This document shows, one piece after another, positions 24,230 through 33,100 of a stretch of 64,000 bases of DNA. The notes below the pieces were generated by a model, which saw only the letters and a program-made list of their open reading frames with translations, searched no databases and had not been told where the DNA came from. Origin of the DNA: Nocardia sp. NRRL S-836. Lineage in GTDB: Bacteria; Actinomycetota; Actinomycetes; Mycobacteriales; Pseudonocardiaceae. Where the stretch lies: contig NZ_LGDY01000091.1 of the NCBI RefSeq assembly GCF_001279525.1, positions 744,001 to 808,000 of the forward strand. Direction: 5' to 3'. The position numbers and the translations under genes are program-made. Within the stretch, counting starts at the first letter, position 1. Each line of letters opens with the position of its first letter.

Positions 24230-25333
24230 ATGACCCCGACGCCACGACAGCTCAACCGTGCCACGCTCGACCGCCAGTTGCTCCTGCGGCGCGAACCGGT
24301 GGACGTGCCCGGCGCGGTCGAGCGGGTCGTGGCGATCCAGGCGCAGGAACCCGCGTCGCCCTACATCGCGCTGTGGAACCGCGTGGCCGGGTTCGACCCC
24401 GCGGCACTCGACGAGGCCTTCACCAGCGGCGCGGTCCGCAAGGCCTCGCTGATGCGGATCACCCTGCACGCGGTCACGGCCGCCGACCACGCGGTGTTCC
24501 ACCACGCGATGCTGCCCGTGTTGCGCGCGTCACGGCTGTACGACAAGCGGTTCAAGGCCATGGACATCACGGTCGAGCAGGCCGACGCGCTGCTGGAGCA
24601 CCTGCTGGAGTTCGCCGCGGTGCCACGGGCGAAGGCGGAGATCGAGGAGCTGCTGCACGCGCACGTCGGCGACGTCGGCCAGCCCGGTGTCTGGTGGGCG
24701 CTGCGGACCTACGGCGGGCTCGTGCACGCGCCGACCGGCGGGCCGTGGTCGTTCGGGCAGCGGCCGTCCTACCTGGCCGCGCCGGCCGAGCCGAGAGAGC
24801 GGCTGGAGTGCGTCGCCGAGCTCGTCCGCCGCTACCTCACCGGGTTCGGGCCCGCCACCGTCGCCGACGTCAACCAGTTCACCATGCTGCCGCGCACCAC
24901 GATCCGGGAAGCGCTGGAGCTGCTGGAGCTGGAGCGGTACGGCGAGTACCTCGACGTGCCGGACGGGACGATTCCGGACCGGGACACCCTGGCGCCCCCG
25001 CGGCTCATGGCCATGTGGGACAGCACCCTGCTGGCCTACGCCGACCGCGGCCGGATCATCCCGCCCGAGTACCGCAGGGTTGTCATCGGTAACAATGGTG
25101 ACACGCTGCCCACCCTGCTCGTGGACGGGTATGTGGCCGGCGTCTGGCGACCGCTGGCCGACGGAACCATCGAGATGACCGCGTTCCACGCCCTGAACGA
25201 CGACCAGTGGGCCGCATTGGCCGTGGAAGCATCGGAGATGCGCAAGTTCCTCGGTGACCGCGAACCCCAGGTGTACCGGCGCTACGCCCGGTGGTGGAGC
25301 GGCCTTCCGGCCCACGACGTTCGTATTGTGTGA
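24230..25333 (+). CDS. Winged-helix AlkZ-like DNA glycosylase candidate
   Basis: A 367-residue HTH_42-superfamily protein. VVAIQAQEP at residues 33-41 gives the Q37-x-Q39 pair that is the hallmark of the AlkZ branch, followed by a SLMRITLHAVTAADH segment and the terminal AGVWRPL strand. AlkZ enzymes remove bulky alkylated or cross-linked bases, including those made by natural-product alkylators. It lies 15 bp behind the MMPL exporter, so MarR-controlled export and repair would be switched on together. Activity is inferred. Confidence 0.78.
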   Translation: MTPTPRQLNRATLDRQLLLRREPVDVPGAVERVVAIQAQEPASPYIALWNRVAGFDPAALDEAFTSGAVRKASLMRITLHAVTAADHAVFHHAMLPVLRASRLYDKRFKAMDITVEQADALLEHLLEFAAVPRAKAEIEELLHAHVGDVGQPGVWWALRTYGGLVHAPTGGPWSFGQRPSYLAAPAEPRERLECVAELVRRYLTGFGPATVADVNQFTMLPRTTIREALELLELERYGEYLDVPDGTIPDRDTLAPPRLMAMWDSTLLAYADRGRIIPPEYRRVVIGNNGDTLPTLLVDGYVAGVWRPLADGTIEMTAFHALNDDQWAALAVEASEMRKFLGDREPQVYRRYARWWSGLPAHDVRIV

Positions 25334-25373
25334 AAACGTCAAGATCCACAAAGGACGCCACCTGGGTCACTAT

Positions 25374-25394
25374 TCCTCCACCCTGCATGGAGGA
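25374..25394 (+). promoter_or_regulatory. Hairpin that masks the Shine-Dalgarno of the M43 protease gene
   Basis: TCCTCCA (25374-25380) pairs perfectly with TGGAGGA (25388-25394) across a 7-nt loop. The right arm is the Shine-Dalgarno of the gene starting at 25402. When folded, the ribosome site would be closed, so temperature, an RNA-binding protein or an upstream event may control translation. Confidence 0.5.
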
Positions 25395-25401
25395 AAGCTC
25401 A

Positions 25402-26364
25402 ATGGTCCACAAGAGAATGCGCGTCCCGGCGGCCTTCGCGGCCGGTCTGCTCGCGGCGGGCGCGCTCACGCTGCTCGGTGCCTCGCCCGCGGTGAACGCC
25501 TCGGCCGAGTGCGCCGACACCCACGGCCACCAGGACTCGGCGGCGCGCGGCAGGCCGGGTTCGACCGGTCACGACCGCAACGAGATCTCCGACGCCCAGG
25601 CCGCGCAGATGAACGCCGACCTGCGCGCGAAGGTCGCGAAGGCCGCCGGCCAGCGCGGTGACCTCGCCGCACCGGCCGCCGGCGGCACGATCAACGTGGT
25701 GTTCCACGTCGTGCAGAACACCAGCGGCACGGGCGCGCTGAGCGACGCCACGATCGCCAAGCAGATCCAGGTCCTCAACCAGGGCTTCGCCGGCGTCGAG
25801 GCACCGGGCGTGGCCGCGAACACCGGGTTCAAGTTCGTGCTGCAGCAGACCAAGCGCTACACGAACAGCACGTGGTTCAACGGCGGCGCCGACACGGCCG
25901 GCACCGAGCGCAAGATGAAGACCGCCACCCGCGTCGGCACGGCCGCGACGCTCAACGTGTGGTCGGTCGACATCGACGGCTTCGGCTTCGCGACGTTCCC
26001 GAACTGGTACGCGGGCGACCCGAAGATGGACGGCGTCGTGATCGACTACGCCACCGTCCCCGGCGGCTCCGAGGTGAACTTCAACCTCGGCAAGACGCTC
26101 ACCCACGAGACCGGGCACTGGATGGGCCTCTGGCACACCTTCCAGGGCGGCTGCACGGCGACCAACGACGAGGTCGCCGACACCCCGGCGCAGTCCAGCT
26201 CCAGCTCGGGCTGCCCCCAGGGCCGCGACTCGTGCTCACTGTCCGGTGTGGACCCGATCCACAACTACATGGACTACTCGTACGACAGCTGCTACAACCA
26301 GTTCACGCCCGGCCAGAACACCCGCATGCAGAACGCCTGGACGGCGTACCGCAGCGGTAAGTAG
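25402..26364 (+). CDS. Secreted zinc metalloprotease, M43 (pappalysin-like) family
   Basis: A 320-residue exported protease. GGAGGAAAG precedes the ATG at 25402; a signal peptide (KRMR, then ~20 hydrophobic residues) ends near ASPAVNASA. A propeptide-like helical stretch follows. The catalytic domain has HETGHWMGLWH at about residues 235-245, the metzincin HEXXHXXGXXH zinc site, and the Met-turn NYMDYS near 289. Four cysteines near the active site fit the two disulfides seen in M43 enzymes. It would be released and cleave extracellular protein. A monocistronic unit with a strong terminator. Confidence 0.87.
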   Translation: MVHKRMRVPAAFAAGLLAAGALTLLGASPAVNASAECADTHGHQDSAARGRPGSTGHDRNEISDAQAAQMNADLRAKVAKAAGQRGDLAAPAAGGTINVVFHVVQNTSGTGALSDATIAKQIQVLNQGFAGVEAPGVAANTGFKFVLQQTKRYTNSTWFNGGADTAGTERKMKTATRVGTAATLNVWSVDIDGFGFATFPNWYAGDPKMDGVVIDYATVPGGSEVNFNLGKTLTHETGHWMGLWHTFQGGCTATNDEVADTPAQSSSSSGCPQGRDSCSLSGVDPIHNYMDYSYDSCYNQFTPGQNTRMQNAWTAYRSGK

Positions 26365-26374
26365 TTGCTCGACC

Positions 26375-26411
26375 GATCCGGGCCCCGTCCATTGTGGACG
26401 CGGCCCGGATC
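26375..26411. terminator. Long hairpin terminator between convergent genes
   Basis: GATCCGGGCC (26375-26384) pairs with 26402-26411, and inside it GTCC (26387-26390) pairs with GGAC (26396-26399) around an ATTGT loop. It lies 11 bp after the protease stop and 31 bp before the stop of the opposing gene, so it can end both transcripts. Confidence 0.75.
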
Positions 26412-26441
26412 GCGTTGACCCGGTTGTCGGCAGCGGAACGG

Positions 26442-27197
26442 CTACGCGGGCCACATCTCCGGGACGGCCACGGAGCCGTTGGTGCTCGGCTCCACGACCG
26501 GCTCTGCCACGGCCGGCTCTACCACGACCGGCTCCACCACGGCCGTCTCCGCCAGCCGCTCGGCCATCGTGCCGTCGGGCGGAGTGCCGACGGGCGAGGG
26601 GATCTTGCCCAGCAGGTACCCGGCGTGGCTGACCGCCAGCAGCACCAGCAACGTGTCCGAGAACGCCGGCAGGCCACCGATGCCCGCCGGGTTGTCCACG
26701 GCCCTGAGCGCCGCGACCGCCTGCGCGGTGTAGGCGAGCAGCAGCAGGACCGTGACGAGGAAGTTCTGGAACTTCGACAGGTCGATCGACCGCCCGGCCG
26801 ACACGCCCTCCTCGACCGTGAGCATCTCCATGAACCGCCCGCGTCCCCGCCCGGCCGGGTGGGCGGCCACGCAGTCCGGTCTGACCGTGCTCTTCACGAC
26901 CTTGATGGCCGCCGCCGCGACCGCGGACCCGATCACGATGCTGAGCAGCGTGAGCACCTGGCCGGGGAGCGCGAACCCGGCCACGTCCACCTGACCCGCG
27001 GCGAACCGGCCGTACGCCATGCCGCTGACCAGGGAGAGCAGCACGACGGTCCACAGCAGCACCTGCAGCCGGGACAGGCTGTAACGGCCTCGCGCGTCCC
27101 GCAGGACGTGCTGGGCGCCGAGCAGCCGGGGAACCACCACCGCCAGCAGCACGATGACGAGAGCGGACACGACCCAAGCCCAGAACGTGGTCGCCAT
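26442..27197 (-). CDS. Membrane protein with Val/Glu/Pro repeat tail
   Basis: A 251-residue membrane protein with about five hydrophobic helices (roughly 5-25, 43-62, 78-98, 143-165 and 175-195). A Cys in RPDCV and a basic loop lie between the third and fourth. The final ~35 residues repeat V-E-P units (VEPVVVEPAVAEPVVEP), probably extended and exposed. No transporter or enzyme signature is visible. The ATG at 27197 has a GGAGGCC motif upstream. Actinobacterial proteins of this kind are annotated only as hypothetical. Confidence 0.65.
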   Translation of the reverse strand: MATTFWAWVVSALVIVLLAVVVPRLLGAQHVLRDARGRYSLSRLQVLLWTVVLLSLVSGMAYGRFAAGQVDVAGFALPGQVLTLLSIVIGSAVAAAAIKVVKSTVRPDCVAAHPAGRGRGRFMEMLTVEEGVSAGRSIDLSKFQNFLVTVLLLLAYTAQAVAALRAVDNPAGIGGLPAFSDTLLVLLAVSHAGYLLGKIPSPVGTPPDGTMAERLAETAVVEPVVVEPAVAEPVVEPSTNGSVAVPEMWPA

Positions 27198-27291
27198 GGA
27201 GGCCTCCTCGTTACGCGTTCGGACGCTGTGGCCTGTACGTCGCCGGGAGGGGACCAGGCGTTATCACGCCGGGTCACGATCCCGGGGCCGG

Positions 27292-27771
27292 TCACCGCGG
27301 CCGCGGGTCGGCGAGGTCGTCGTAGTCGATCACCAGGCTCGCCCGCGCGGCCGGGTCGCACGCCGTCAGGTACCGGCGCTGGCCCTCGACGTACCGGCGC
27401 AACCGCGGGTGGCCTGGATCGGGCGGGCTGCCGTCGCGCGCCGCCATGCGGGCCGCGGACACCTCGAAGCCGACGGCGAGGAACACCGAGAAGTCCCACA
27501 GCCCGGCGAGCTCGTCGCGGTGCAGGAAGATCCCGTCGACCAGCAGGACCGCCGACGGTGACGCGGTCTCGGCGTCCGGGGTCACGTGCTCGTCGGTCGC
27601 GAGGTCGTGGCTCGCGCGCCGGAACGGCTTCCCCGCACCGAACGGCACGAGCAGGTCGGCGGTGAACCGCTCGTAGTCGAAGCTGTCGAGGAAGAACCCG
27701 TCCGGCGACTCCTTCCCGCGCCGCCAGCGCACGGCCCGCGGGTGGTGGAAGTCGTCCACGGACGCACGCAC
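27292..27771 (-). pseudogene. Uridine-kinase-family protein lacking its P-loop
   Basis: The reading frame matches the body of actinobacterial uridine kinases: RASVDDFHHPR, a DSFDYERF segment, then a VLLVDGIFLHRDEL strand and an R-R-Y helix. The ~40 residues before this, which hold the Walker A GxxGSGKS loop, are missing. Homology continues upstream for only six more codons (GREVVR) and then meets a TGA. Without the P-loop it cannot bind ATP as a kinase. It is probably a 5'-truncated pseudogene, though a GTG at 27771 could still give a 159-residue protein. Confidence 0.65.
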
Positions 27772-27983
27772 GACCTCACGTCCGGGTCACCCGCCAACGA
27801 TTTCACCCACCGTGACCATCAAGCCCCCTGACGGATGAGACCCACGTCTCTCCGGCCTCAGGAACGCGTAAAGGTCGGCGCCAAGGCCGTAAGGACGCTG
27901 TCAGGCACCCCCTGAGCAGGTATTCCCTCGTGCACGCTTCCGCCTGTCATCGAGAAGAACCTGTCGTTGAAGGGAGCGGCGTC

Positions 27984-28067
27984 ATGGCCGACCTGGCCTA
28001 CGCGTTGCTGCTGATCGGAAGTTTCGTCCTGCTGGGCCTGACGGTGCGCGGACTGGAGAAGCTGTGA
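27984..28067 (+). CDS. 27-residue single-helix membrane peptide upstream of kdpF
   Basis: ATG 27984 with AAGGGAG upstream encodes a short hydrophobic helix (LAYALLLIGSFVLLGLTVRG) ending in GLEKL. Its stop overlaps the kdpF start by 4 bp (GTGA). Similar micro-proteins precede kdpF in other actinomycetes in my recollection. It may be an extra small subunit stabilising the Kdp complex or a leader peptide that couples translation. The region 27772-27983 ahead of it should hold the kdp promoter; no clear box or riboswitch was recognised. Confidence 0.6.
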   Translation: MADLAYALLLIGSFVLLGLTVRGLEKL

Positions 28068-28162
28068 GCACGGGACCGGTCGCGAACGCCGTCGCAGGCG
28101 TGCTCGCGCTCGCATTGATCGTCTACCTGTTCGTCGCGCTGATCAGGCCGGAGAAGTTCTGA
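28064..28162 (+). CDS. kdpF: Potassium-transporting ATPase small subunit KdpF
   Basis: A 32-residue one-helix protein ending [12 protein letters not shown], which is the KdpF signature (Y-L-x-x-A-L-x-x-P-E-x-F). KdpF binds the membrane part of the pump and stabilises the KdpABC complex. GTG start overlaps the preceding micro-gene by 4 bp, and its stop shares a base with the kdpA start (TGATG). Confidence 0.85.
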   Translation: MSTGPVANAVAGVLALALIVYLFVALIRPEKF

Positions 28163-29784
28163 TGTCACCGCTCGTCGCCGGCCTGCTGCAGGTCGGCATC
28201 CTGTTCGCGGCACTGGCGGCCGCGTACCGGCCCCTCGGCGACCACATGGCCCGCGTGTTCCAGCGCGAAAGCCATTCCAGGGCCGAGTCGGCGCTCTACC
28301 GGTTCGCGCGGATCGACCCCGATGCCGAGCAGAGGTGGAGCACCTACGCCTACGGCGTGCTGGGCTTCTCGTTCGTCGGAATCGTGTTCCTGTACGTCAT
28401 CCAGCGCGTGCAGTCCGTCCTGCCGTTCGACTTCGGCCGCGGCACCGTGCCGCCGGGCATGGCGTTCAACACCGCCATCAGCTTCGTGGCCAACACGAAC
28501 TGGCAGTCGTACGTGCCGGAAGCGGTGATGGGGCACGCGGTCCAGCTGGTCGGCCTCACCGTGCAGAACTTCGTGTCGGCGGCGGTCGGGCTCGCGGTCG
28601 CGATCGCCGTGGTGCGCGGGTTCGTGCGACACCAGAGCGACCGGCTCGGCAACTTCTGGGTCGACCTGGTGCGCGGCACGCTGCGGATCCTGCTGCCGAT
28701 CTCGTTCGTCTTCGCGGTCGTGCTGATCGCACTCGGTGTGACGATGAGCCTCAGGTCCGGAGTGGACGTCGACGGGCAGCTCGTCGCGAACGCACCCGTT
28801 GCCTCGCAGGAGGTCATCAAGGAGCTCGGCACCAACGGCGGCGGCATCCTCAACGCCAACTCCGCGCACCCGTTCGAGAACCCGGGCGAGTGGTCGAACC
28901 TCGTCGAGATCTTCCTCATCCTCGTGATCCCGGTCGCGCTGACCCGCACGTTCGGCGTGCTGGTGGGGGAGAAGAAGCAGGGTTGCGTGCTGCTGGGGGT
29001 CATGGGCGGCATCTGGACCGCCATGCTCGCGGTGATCTGGGGCGCCGAGGCGAACGGCATCAGGCCGCTGGAGGGCAAGGAGCTGCGGTTCGGCATCCCC
29101 GGCAGCGCGATCTTCGCCGACGCCACCACGGGCACGTCGACCGGCGCGGTGAACTCGTTGCACGACAGCTACACCGGCCTCGGCGGCGGTGGTGCGTTGC
29201 TGAACATGCTGTTCGGCGAGATGACGCCCGGCGGTGTCGGCACCGGTCTCTACAGCATCCTGGTGATGGCGGTCATCGCGATGTTCCTGGCGGGCCTCAT
29301 GGTCGGCCGCACGCCGGAGTACCTGGGCAAGAAGCTGGGGCGCCGGGAGGTCACGGCCGCGGCGGTGTCGATCCTCGCCATGCCGACGGTGCTGCTCGTC
29401 GGCGCCGGGATCGCCGCGGTGCTGCCAGGCACGCGGGAGGCGCTGAACAACCCCGGCTCGCACGGGCTGTCGGAGATCCTCTACGCCTACGCGTCGGCCT
29501 CCAACAACAACGGCAGCGCGTTCGGCGGTATCACGGTCACCAGCGACTGGTTCCAGTCGTCGCTGGGGCTGTGCATGCTCTTCGGCCGGTTCATCCCGAT
29601 CGTCGCGGTGCTGGCGCTGGCCGGATCGCTTGCGGCGCAGAAGAAGGTGCCGGTCACGGCGGGCACGCTGCCCACCACCGGGCCGCTGTTCGCGAGCCTG
29701 CTGACCGGCGCGATCGTCCTCGTCGCCGCGCTGACGTTCGTCCCCGCTCTCGCCCTCGGTCCCATCGCGGAGGCACTGCTGTGA
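28162..29784 (+). CDS. kdpA: Potassium-transporting ATPase subunit A
   Basis: A 540-residue membrane protein with about ten helices, the potassium channel-like subunit of the high-affinity Kdp pump. It is built from four degenerate pore modules; selectivity-filter segments are visible as [15 protein letters not shown], the [16 protein letters not shown] stretch and [14 protein letters not shown]. It selects potassium, which then passes to KdpB. Length is close to the standard ~555. GTGA overlap with kdpB couples their translation. Confidence 0.95.
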   Translation: MSPLVAGLLQVGILFAALAAAYRPLGDHMARVFQRESHSRAESALYRFARIDPDAEQRWSTYAYGVLGFSFVGIVFLYVIQRVQSVLPFDFGRGTVPPGMAFNTAISFVANTNWQSYVPEAVMGHAVQLVGLTVQNFVSAAVGLAVAIAVVRGFVRHQSDRLGNFWVDLVRGTLRILLPISFVFAVVLIALGVTMSLRSGVDVDGQLVANAPVASQEVIKELGTNGGGILNANSAHPFENPGEWSNLVEIFLILVIPVALTRTFGVLVGEKKQGCVLLGVMGGIWTAMLAVIWGAEANGIRPLEGKELRFGIPGSAIFADATTGTSTGAVNSLHDSYTGLGGGGALLNMLFGEMTPGGVGTGLYSILVMAVIAMFLAGLMVGRTPEYLGKKLGRREVTAAAVSILAMPTVLLVGAGIAAVLPGTREALNNPGSHGLSEILYAYASASNNNGSAFGGITVTSDWFQSSLGLCMLFGRFIPIVAVLALAGSLAAQKKVPVTAGTLPTTGPLFASLLTGAIVLVAALTFVPALALGPIAEALL

Positions 29785-31793
29785 CCACCACGCTCGACAA
29801 ACCCGTTGTGCCGGCGCAGAAGGCGGTCGCCAAGGGGCAGCTGGCCGACGCCGTCCCGGAGGCGCTGCGCAAGCTGCACCCGCGTCACCAGCTGCGCAAC
29901 CCCGTGATGTTCGTGGTGTGGGTGGGTTCGGTGCTGGTCACCGTGTTCGCCGTGACCGAGCCCAGCGTGTTCACCGCCGCCGTCGCTGCCTGGCTGTGGT
30001 TCACCGTGCTGTTCGCGAACCTCGCGGAGGCCGTCGCGGAAGGACGCGGCAAGGCGCAGGCGGAGTCGTTGCGGCGCACCAAGAAGGACGCCGTCGCCCG
30101 GCTCGTCGGCGGTGACGTGGTGGCCGGCACCGAGCTCAAGGTCGGTGACCTGGTCGTCGTCGAGGCCGGCGAGGTGATCCCCGGTGACGGAGACGTGGTC
30201 GAGGGCATCGCGACCGTGGACGAGTCGGCGATCACCGGTGAGTCCGCGCCCGTCATCCGCGAGTCCGGCGGTGACCGGTGCGCGGTCACGGGTGGCACGA
30301 CCGTGCTGTCGGACCGGATCGTCGTGCGGATCACGACCAGGCCCGGCGAGTCCTTCGTGGACCGCATGATCGCGCTGGTGGAAGGCGCGGAACGGCAGAA
30401 GACGCCGAACGAGGTCGCGCTGACGATCCTGCTGTCGACGCTGACGGTCATCTTCCTGCTGGCGGTCGTGGCGCTGCAACCGTTCGCGATCTACTCCGGC
30501 GGCGAGCAGTCGGTGGTCGTGCTGACCGCGTTGCTGGTGTGCCTGATCCCGACGACGATCGGCGCGTTGCTGTCCGCGATCGGCATCGCCGGGATGGACC
30601 GGCTGGTGCAGCGCAACGTCCTGGCCACCTCGGGCAAGGCGGTCGAGGCCGCGGGCGACATCGACACGTTGCTGCTCGACAAGACCGGCACGATCACGTG
30701 GGGCAACCGGCGTGCGACCGAGCTCATCCCGGTCGGCCCGGCCAGCGAGGAGGAGCTCGCGGTCGTGGCGAGGCTCGCGAGCATGGCCGACGGGACACCG
30801 GAGGGCCGGAGCATCCTGGAGTTCTGCGGCGCCGGGTACGGTCTTGCGCCGCAGGTCAGCACCGAGGAGCTGGTCGGCGAGGTCCGCAACGTCCCGTTCA
30901 CGGCACAGACGCGCGTGTCCGGCATCGACCTCGGCGACCGGGTGATCCGCAAGGGCGCTGCCTCCGCCTTCGAGCTGAGCGACACCGCCCGGGAGATCGT
31001 CGACGAGATCAGCGCCCAGGGTGGAACCCCGCTCGTCGTGGCCGAGAACGACGAGGTCCTCGGCATCATCCGGCTGAGCGACGTCGTCAAGCCCGGCATG
31101 AAGGAACGCTTCGCCGAGCTGCGGGCCATGGGCATCCGCACGGTCATGGTCACCGGCGACAACCCGTTGACCGCCAAGGCCATCGCGGACGAGGCGGGCG
31201 TGGACGACTTCCTCGCCGAGGCCAAGCCCGAGGACAAGATGGCCCTGATCCGCGCGGAGCAGGAGGGCGGCCGGCTGGTCGCGATGACCGGTGACGGCAC
31301 GAACGACGCACCGGCGCTCGCGCAGGCCGACGTCGGTGTCGCGATGAACACCGGCACGTCGGCCGCGAAGGAGGCCGGCAACATGGTCGACCTCGACTCG
31401 GACCCGACCAAGCTCATCGAGATCGTGGAGATCGGCAAGCAGCTGCTGATCACCCGCGGTGCGCTGACGACGTTCTCCGTCGCCAACGACCTGGCCAAGT
31501 ACTTCGCGATCCTGCCCGCGATGTTCGCGGCGATCCACCCGGCGCTCAACCAGCTCAACGTCATGCGGCTGGCCACGCCGCAGTCCGCGATCCTGTCGGC
31601 GGTGATCTTCAACGCGCTGGTCATCGTGGCGCTGATCCCGCTGGCGCTCAGGGGCGTCCGGTACCGGCCCGCCAGCGCGTCCGCGCTGTTGCGGCGCAAC
31701 CTGCTGGTCTACGGCCTGGGCGGCGTCGTGACGCCGTTCGCCGGGATCTGGCTGATCGACCTGCTCGTGCGACTCATCCCCGGGATCGGCTGA
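29781..31793 (+). CDS. kdpB: Potassium-transporting ATPase subunit B (P-type ATPase)
   Basis: A 670-residue P-type ATPase subunit that powers potassium uptake. The phosphorylated Asp is in [10 protein letters not shown] near residue 299, the actuator TGES is near 155, and the hinge [13 protein letters not shown] near 500. Helices at both ends and the centre match KdpB. The Ser of TGES whose phosphorylation shuts the pump in E. coli appears conserved. GTG start overlaps kdpA by 4 bp; kdpC begins 2 bp after the stop. Confidence 0.95.
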   Translation: MTTTLDKPVVPAQKAVAKGQLADAVPEALRKLHPRHQLRNPVMFVVWVGSVLVTVFAVTEPSVFTAAVAAWLWFTVLFANLAEAVAEGRGKAQAESLRRTKKDAVARLVGGDVVAGTELKVGDLVVVEAGEVIPGDGDVVEGIATVDESAITGESAPVIRESGGDRCAVTGGTTVLSDRIVVRITTRPGESFVDRMIALVEGAERQKTPNEVALTILLSTLTVIFLLAVVALQPFAIYSGGEQSVVVLTALLVCLIPTTIGALLSAIGIAGMDRLVQRNVLATSGKAVEAAGDIDTLLLDKTGTITWGNRRATELIPVGPASEEELAVVARLASMADGTPEGRSILEFCGAGYGLAPQVSTEELVGEVRNVPFTAQTRVSGIDLGDRVIRKGAASAFELSDTAREIVDEISAQGGTPLVVAENDEVLGIIRLSDVVKPGMKERFAELRAMGIRTVMVTGDNPLTAKAIADEAGVDDFLAEAKPEDKMALIRAEQEGGRLVAMTGDGTNDAPALAQADVGVAMNTGTSAAKEAGNMVDLDSDPTKLIEIVEIGKQLLITRGALTTFSVANDLAKYFAILPAMFAAIHPALNQLNVMRLATPQSAILSAVIFNALVIVALIPLALRGVRYRPASASALLRRNLLVYGLGGVVTPFAGIWLIDLLVRLIPGIG

Positions 31794-31795
31794 CG

Positions 31796-32344
31796 ATGAC
31801 GAACTTCCTCAAGCAGTCGTGGGCGGGTCTGCGGATCCTGCTCGCCCTGACCGTGCTCCTCGGCGTGCTCTACCCGCTGGCGGTCTGGGGCGTGTCACGC
31901 CTGCCCGGCCTGCACGCCAACGCCGAGGCCACCGGCACCACGCTGGTCGCCGTCGCACGCGAGGGCGACCGGTACTTCCGGCCGCGGCCGTCGATGGCGA
32001 CGCTGCCCGCCTCCGGCGGCTCGAACAAGGGCGAGCTGAACGACGACTACACGAAGGTGGTCGAGGAGCGCCGCAGGGACGTGGCGCAGCGGGAAGGCGT
32101 GCCCGAGGACCGGGTGCCGCAGGACGCGGTCACCGCGTCGGCGTCCGGCCTCGACCCGCACATCAGCCCGGAGTACGCGGCGTTGCAGGTGCCACGGGTG
32201 GCCCGCGCGTCCGGGCTGTCGCAGGAGGAGGTGCGGGAGCTGGTGGCGGCGAGCACCTCCGGCACCTTCACCACCACGGTCAACGTGACGGCGCTCAACC
32301 GCGCCATCGACTCCGCCACACGTCACGAGAAGAGCTCTCGATGA
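31796..32344 (+). CDS. kdpC: Potassium-transporting ATPase subunit C
   Basis: A 182-residue periplasm-facing subunit with one N-terminal membrane helix (LRILLALTVLLGVLYPLAVWG) and the KdpC signatures YFRPRPS and TASASGLDPHISPEYA, which are needed for complex assembly. Length is standard. The last 4 bp overlap kdpE. Confidence 0.94.
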   Translation: MTNFLKQSWAGLRILLALTVLLGVLYPLAVWGVSRLPGLHANAEATGTTLVAVAREGDRYFRPRPSMATLPASGGSNKGELNDDYTKVVEERRRDVAQREGVPEDRVPQDAVTASASGLDPHISPEYAALQVPRVARASGLSQEEVRELVAASTSGTFTTTVNVTALNRAIDSATRHEKSSR

Positions 32345-33018
32345 CGTCTGTTCTGGTGGTCGACGACGAACCGCAGATCGTGCGCGCGTTGCGGATCAAC
32401 CTCAGCGCGCGGGGGTACGACGTGATGACGGCGTACGACGGCAAGTCGGCGCTGGGCGTGGCCGTGGAGGGCAAACCCGACGTGGTCGTGCTGGACCTCG
32501 GTCTGCCCGACATCGACGGCGTGGACGTGATCGTCGGCCTGCGCGGCTGGTCGTCCATCCCGATCATCGTGCTGTCGGCCCGCACCGACTCCTCCGCCAA
32601 GGTCGAGGCACTGGACGCGGGCGCCGACGACTACGTGACCAAGCCGTTCGGGATGGACGAGCTGCTGGCCCGGCTGCGCGCGGCCGTGCGGCGGGGACTG
32701 GCGCGGGACGGGGCGGACCCGGTGGTCGAGACGTCGTCGTTCGTCGTGGACCTGGCGGTGAAGAAGGTGCGGCGTGACGGCCGCGAGGTGCACCTGACGC
32801 CGACGGAGTGGGGCCTGGTCGAGATCCTGGCTCGCAACCCCGGCCGGCTCGTGTCGCAGAAGCAGCTGCTGCAGGAGGTGTGGGGGCCGATGCACGTCAA
32901 CGAGTCGCAGTACCTGCGCGTGTACTTCGCCCAGCTGCGGCGCAAGCTGGAGGCCGATCCCGCGCACCCGCGGCACCTGATCACCGAGCCGGGGATGGGC
33001 TACCGGTTCGAGCTCTGA
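32341..33018 (+). CDS. kdpE: Response regulator KdpE (OmpR family), no partner kinase in operon
   Basis: A 225-residue OmpR-type response regulator. The receiver domain has the acidic pair D8-D9, the phospho-acceptor Asp52 in VVLDLGLPD, and Lys in TKPFGMDELL. The DNA-binding domain includes LTPTEWGLVEILARNPGRLVSQKQLLQEVWG and the RRKLE and GMGYRFEL end, close to KdpE. Normally KdpD, an ~850-residue sensor kinase, is encoded next to it; here kdpC overlaps kdpE by 4 bp and a tetR gene follows, so kdpD is missing from the site. It must be phosphorylated by a remote kinase or act in another way. Confidence 0.9.
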   Translation: MTSVLVVDDEPQIVRALRINLSARGYDVMTAYDGKSALGVAVEGKPDVVVLDLGLPDIDGVDVIVGLRGWSSIPIIVLSARTDSSAKVEALDAGADDYVTKPFGMDELLARLRAAVRRGLARDGADPVVETSSFVVDLAVKKVRRDGREVHLTPTEWGLVEILARNPGRLVSQKQLLQEVWGPMHVNESQYLRVYFAQLRRKLEADPAHPRHLITEPGMGYRFEL

Positions 33019-33043
33019 GCCGAGCAGCAACGTGAAAAGAGCC

Positions 33044-33078
33044 GCCGTTCTGCTAGTGTTCGACACAAGCAGAACGGC
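33044..33078. promoter_or_regulatory. 35-bp palindromic operator overlapping the tetR promoter
   Basis: GCCGTTCTGCT (33044-33054) pairs exactly with 33068-33078; the inner GTGT (33056-33059) and ACAC (33063-33066) pair around TCG. One A/A mismatch is the only break. A TAGTGT -10-like box (33054-33059) lies inside, 42 bp before the TTG start, so bound repressor would block RNA polymerase. Confidence 0.75.
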
Positions 33079-33100
33079 GATTCTTTTTGTGGAGGTCCGG

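Noticed and set aside
27772..27983. ydaO (c-di-AMP) or other riboswitch before kdp
   Set aside because: I looked for conserved riboswitch blocks and a matching stem set and found only short, imperfect hairpins.
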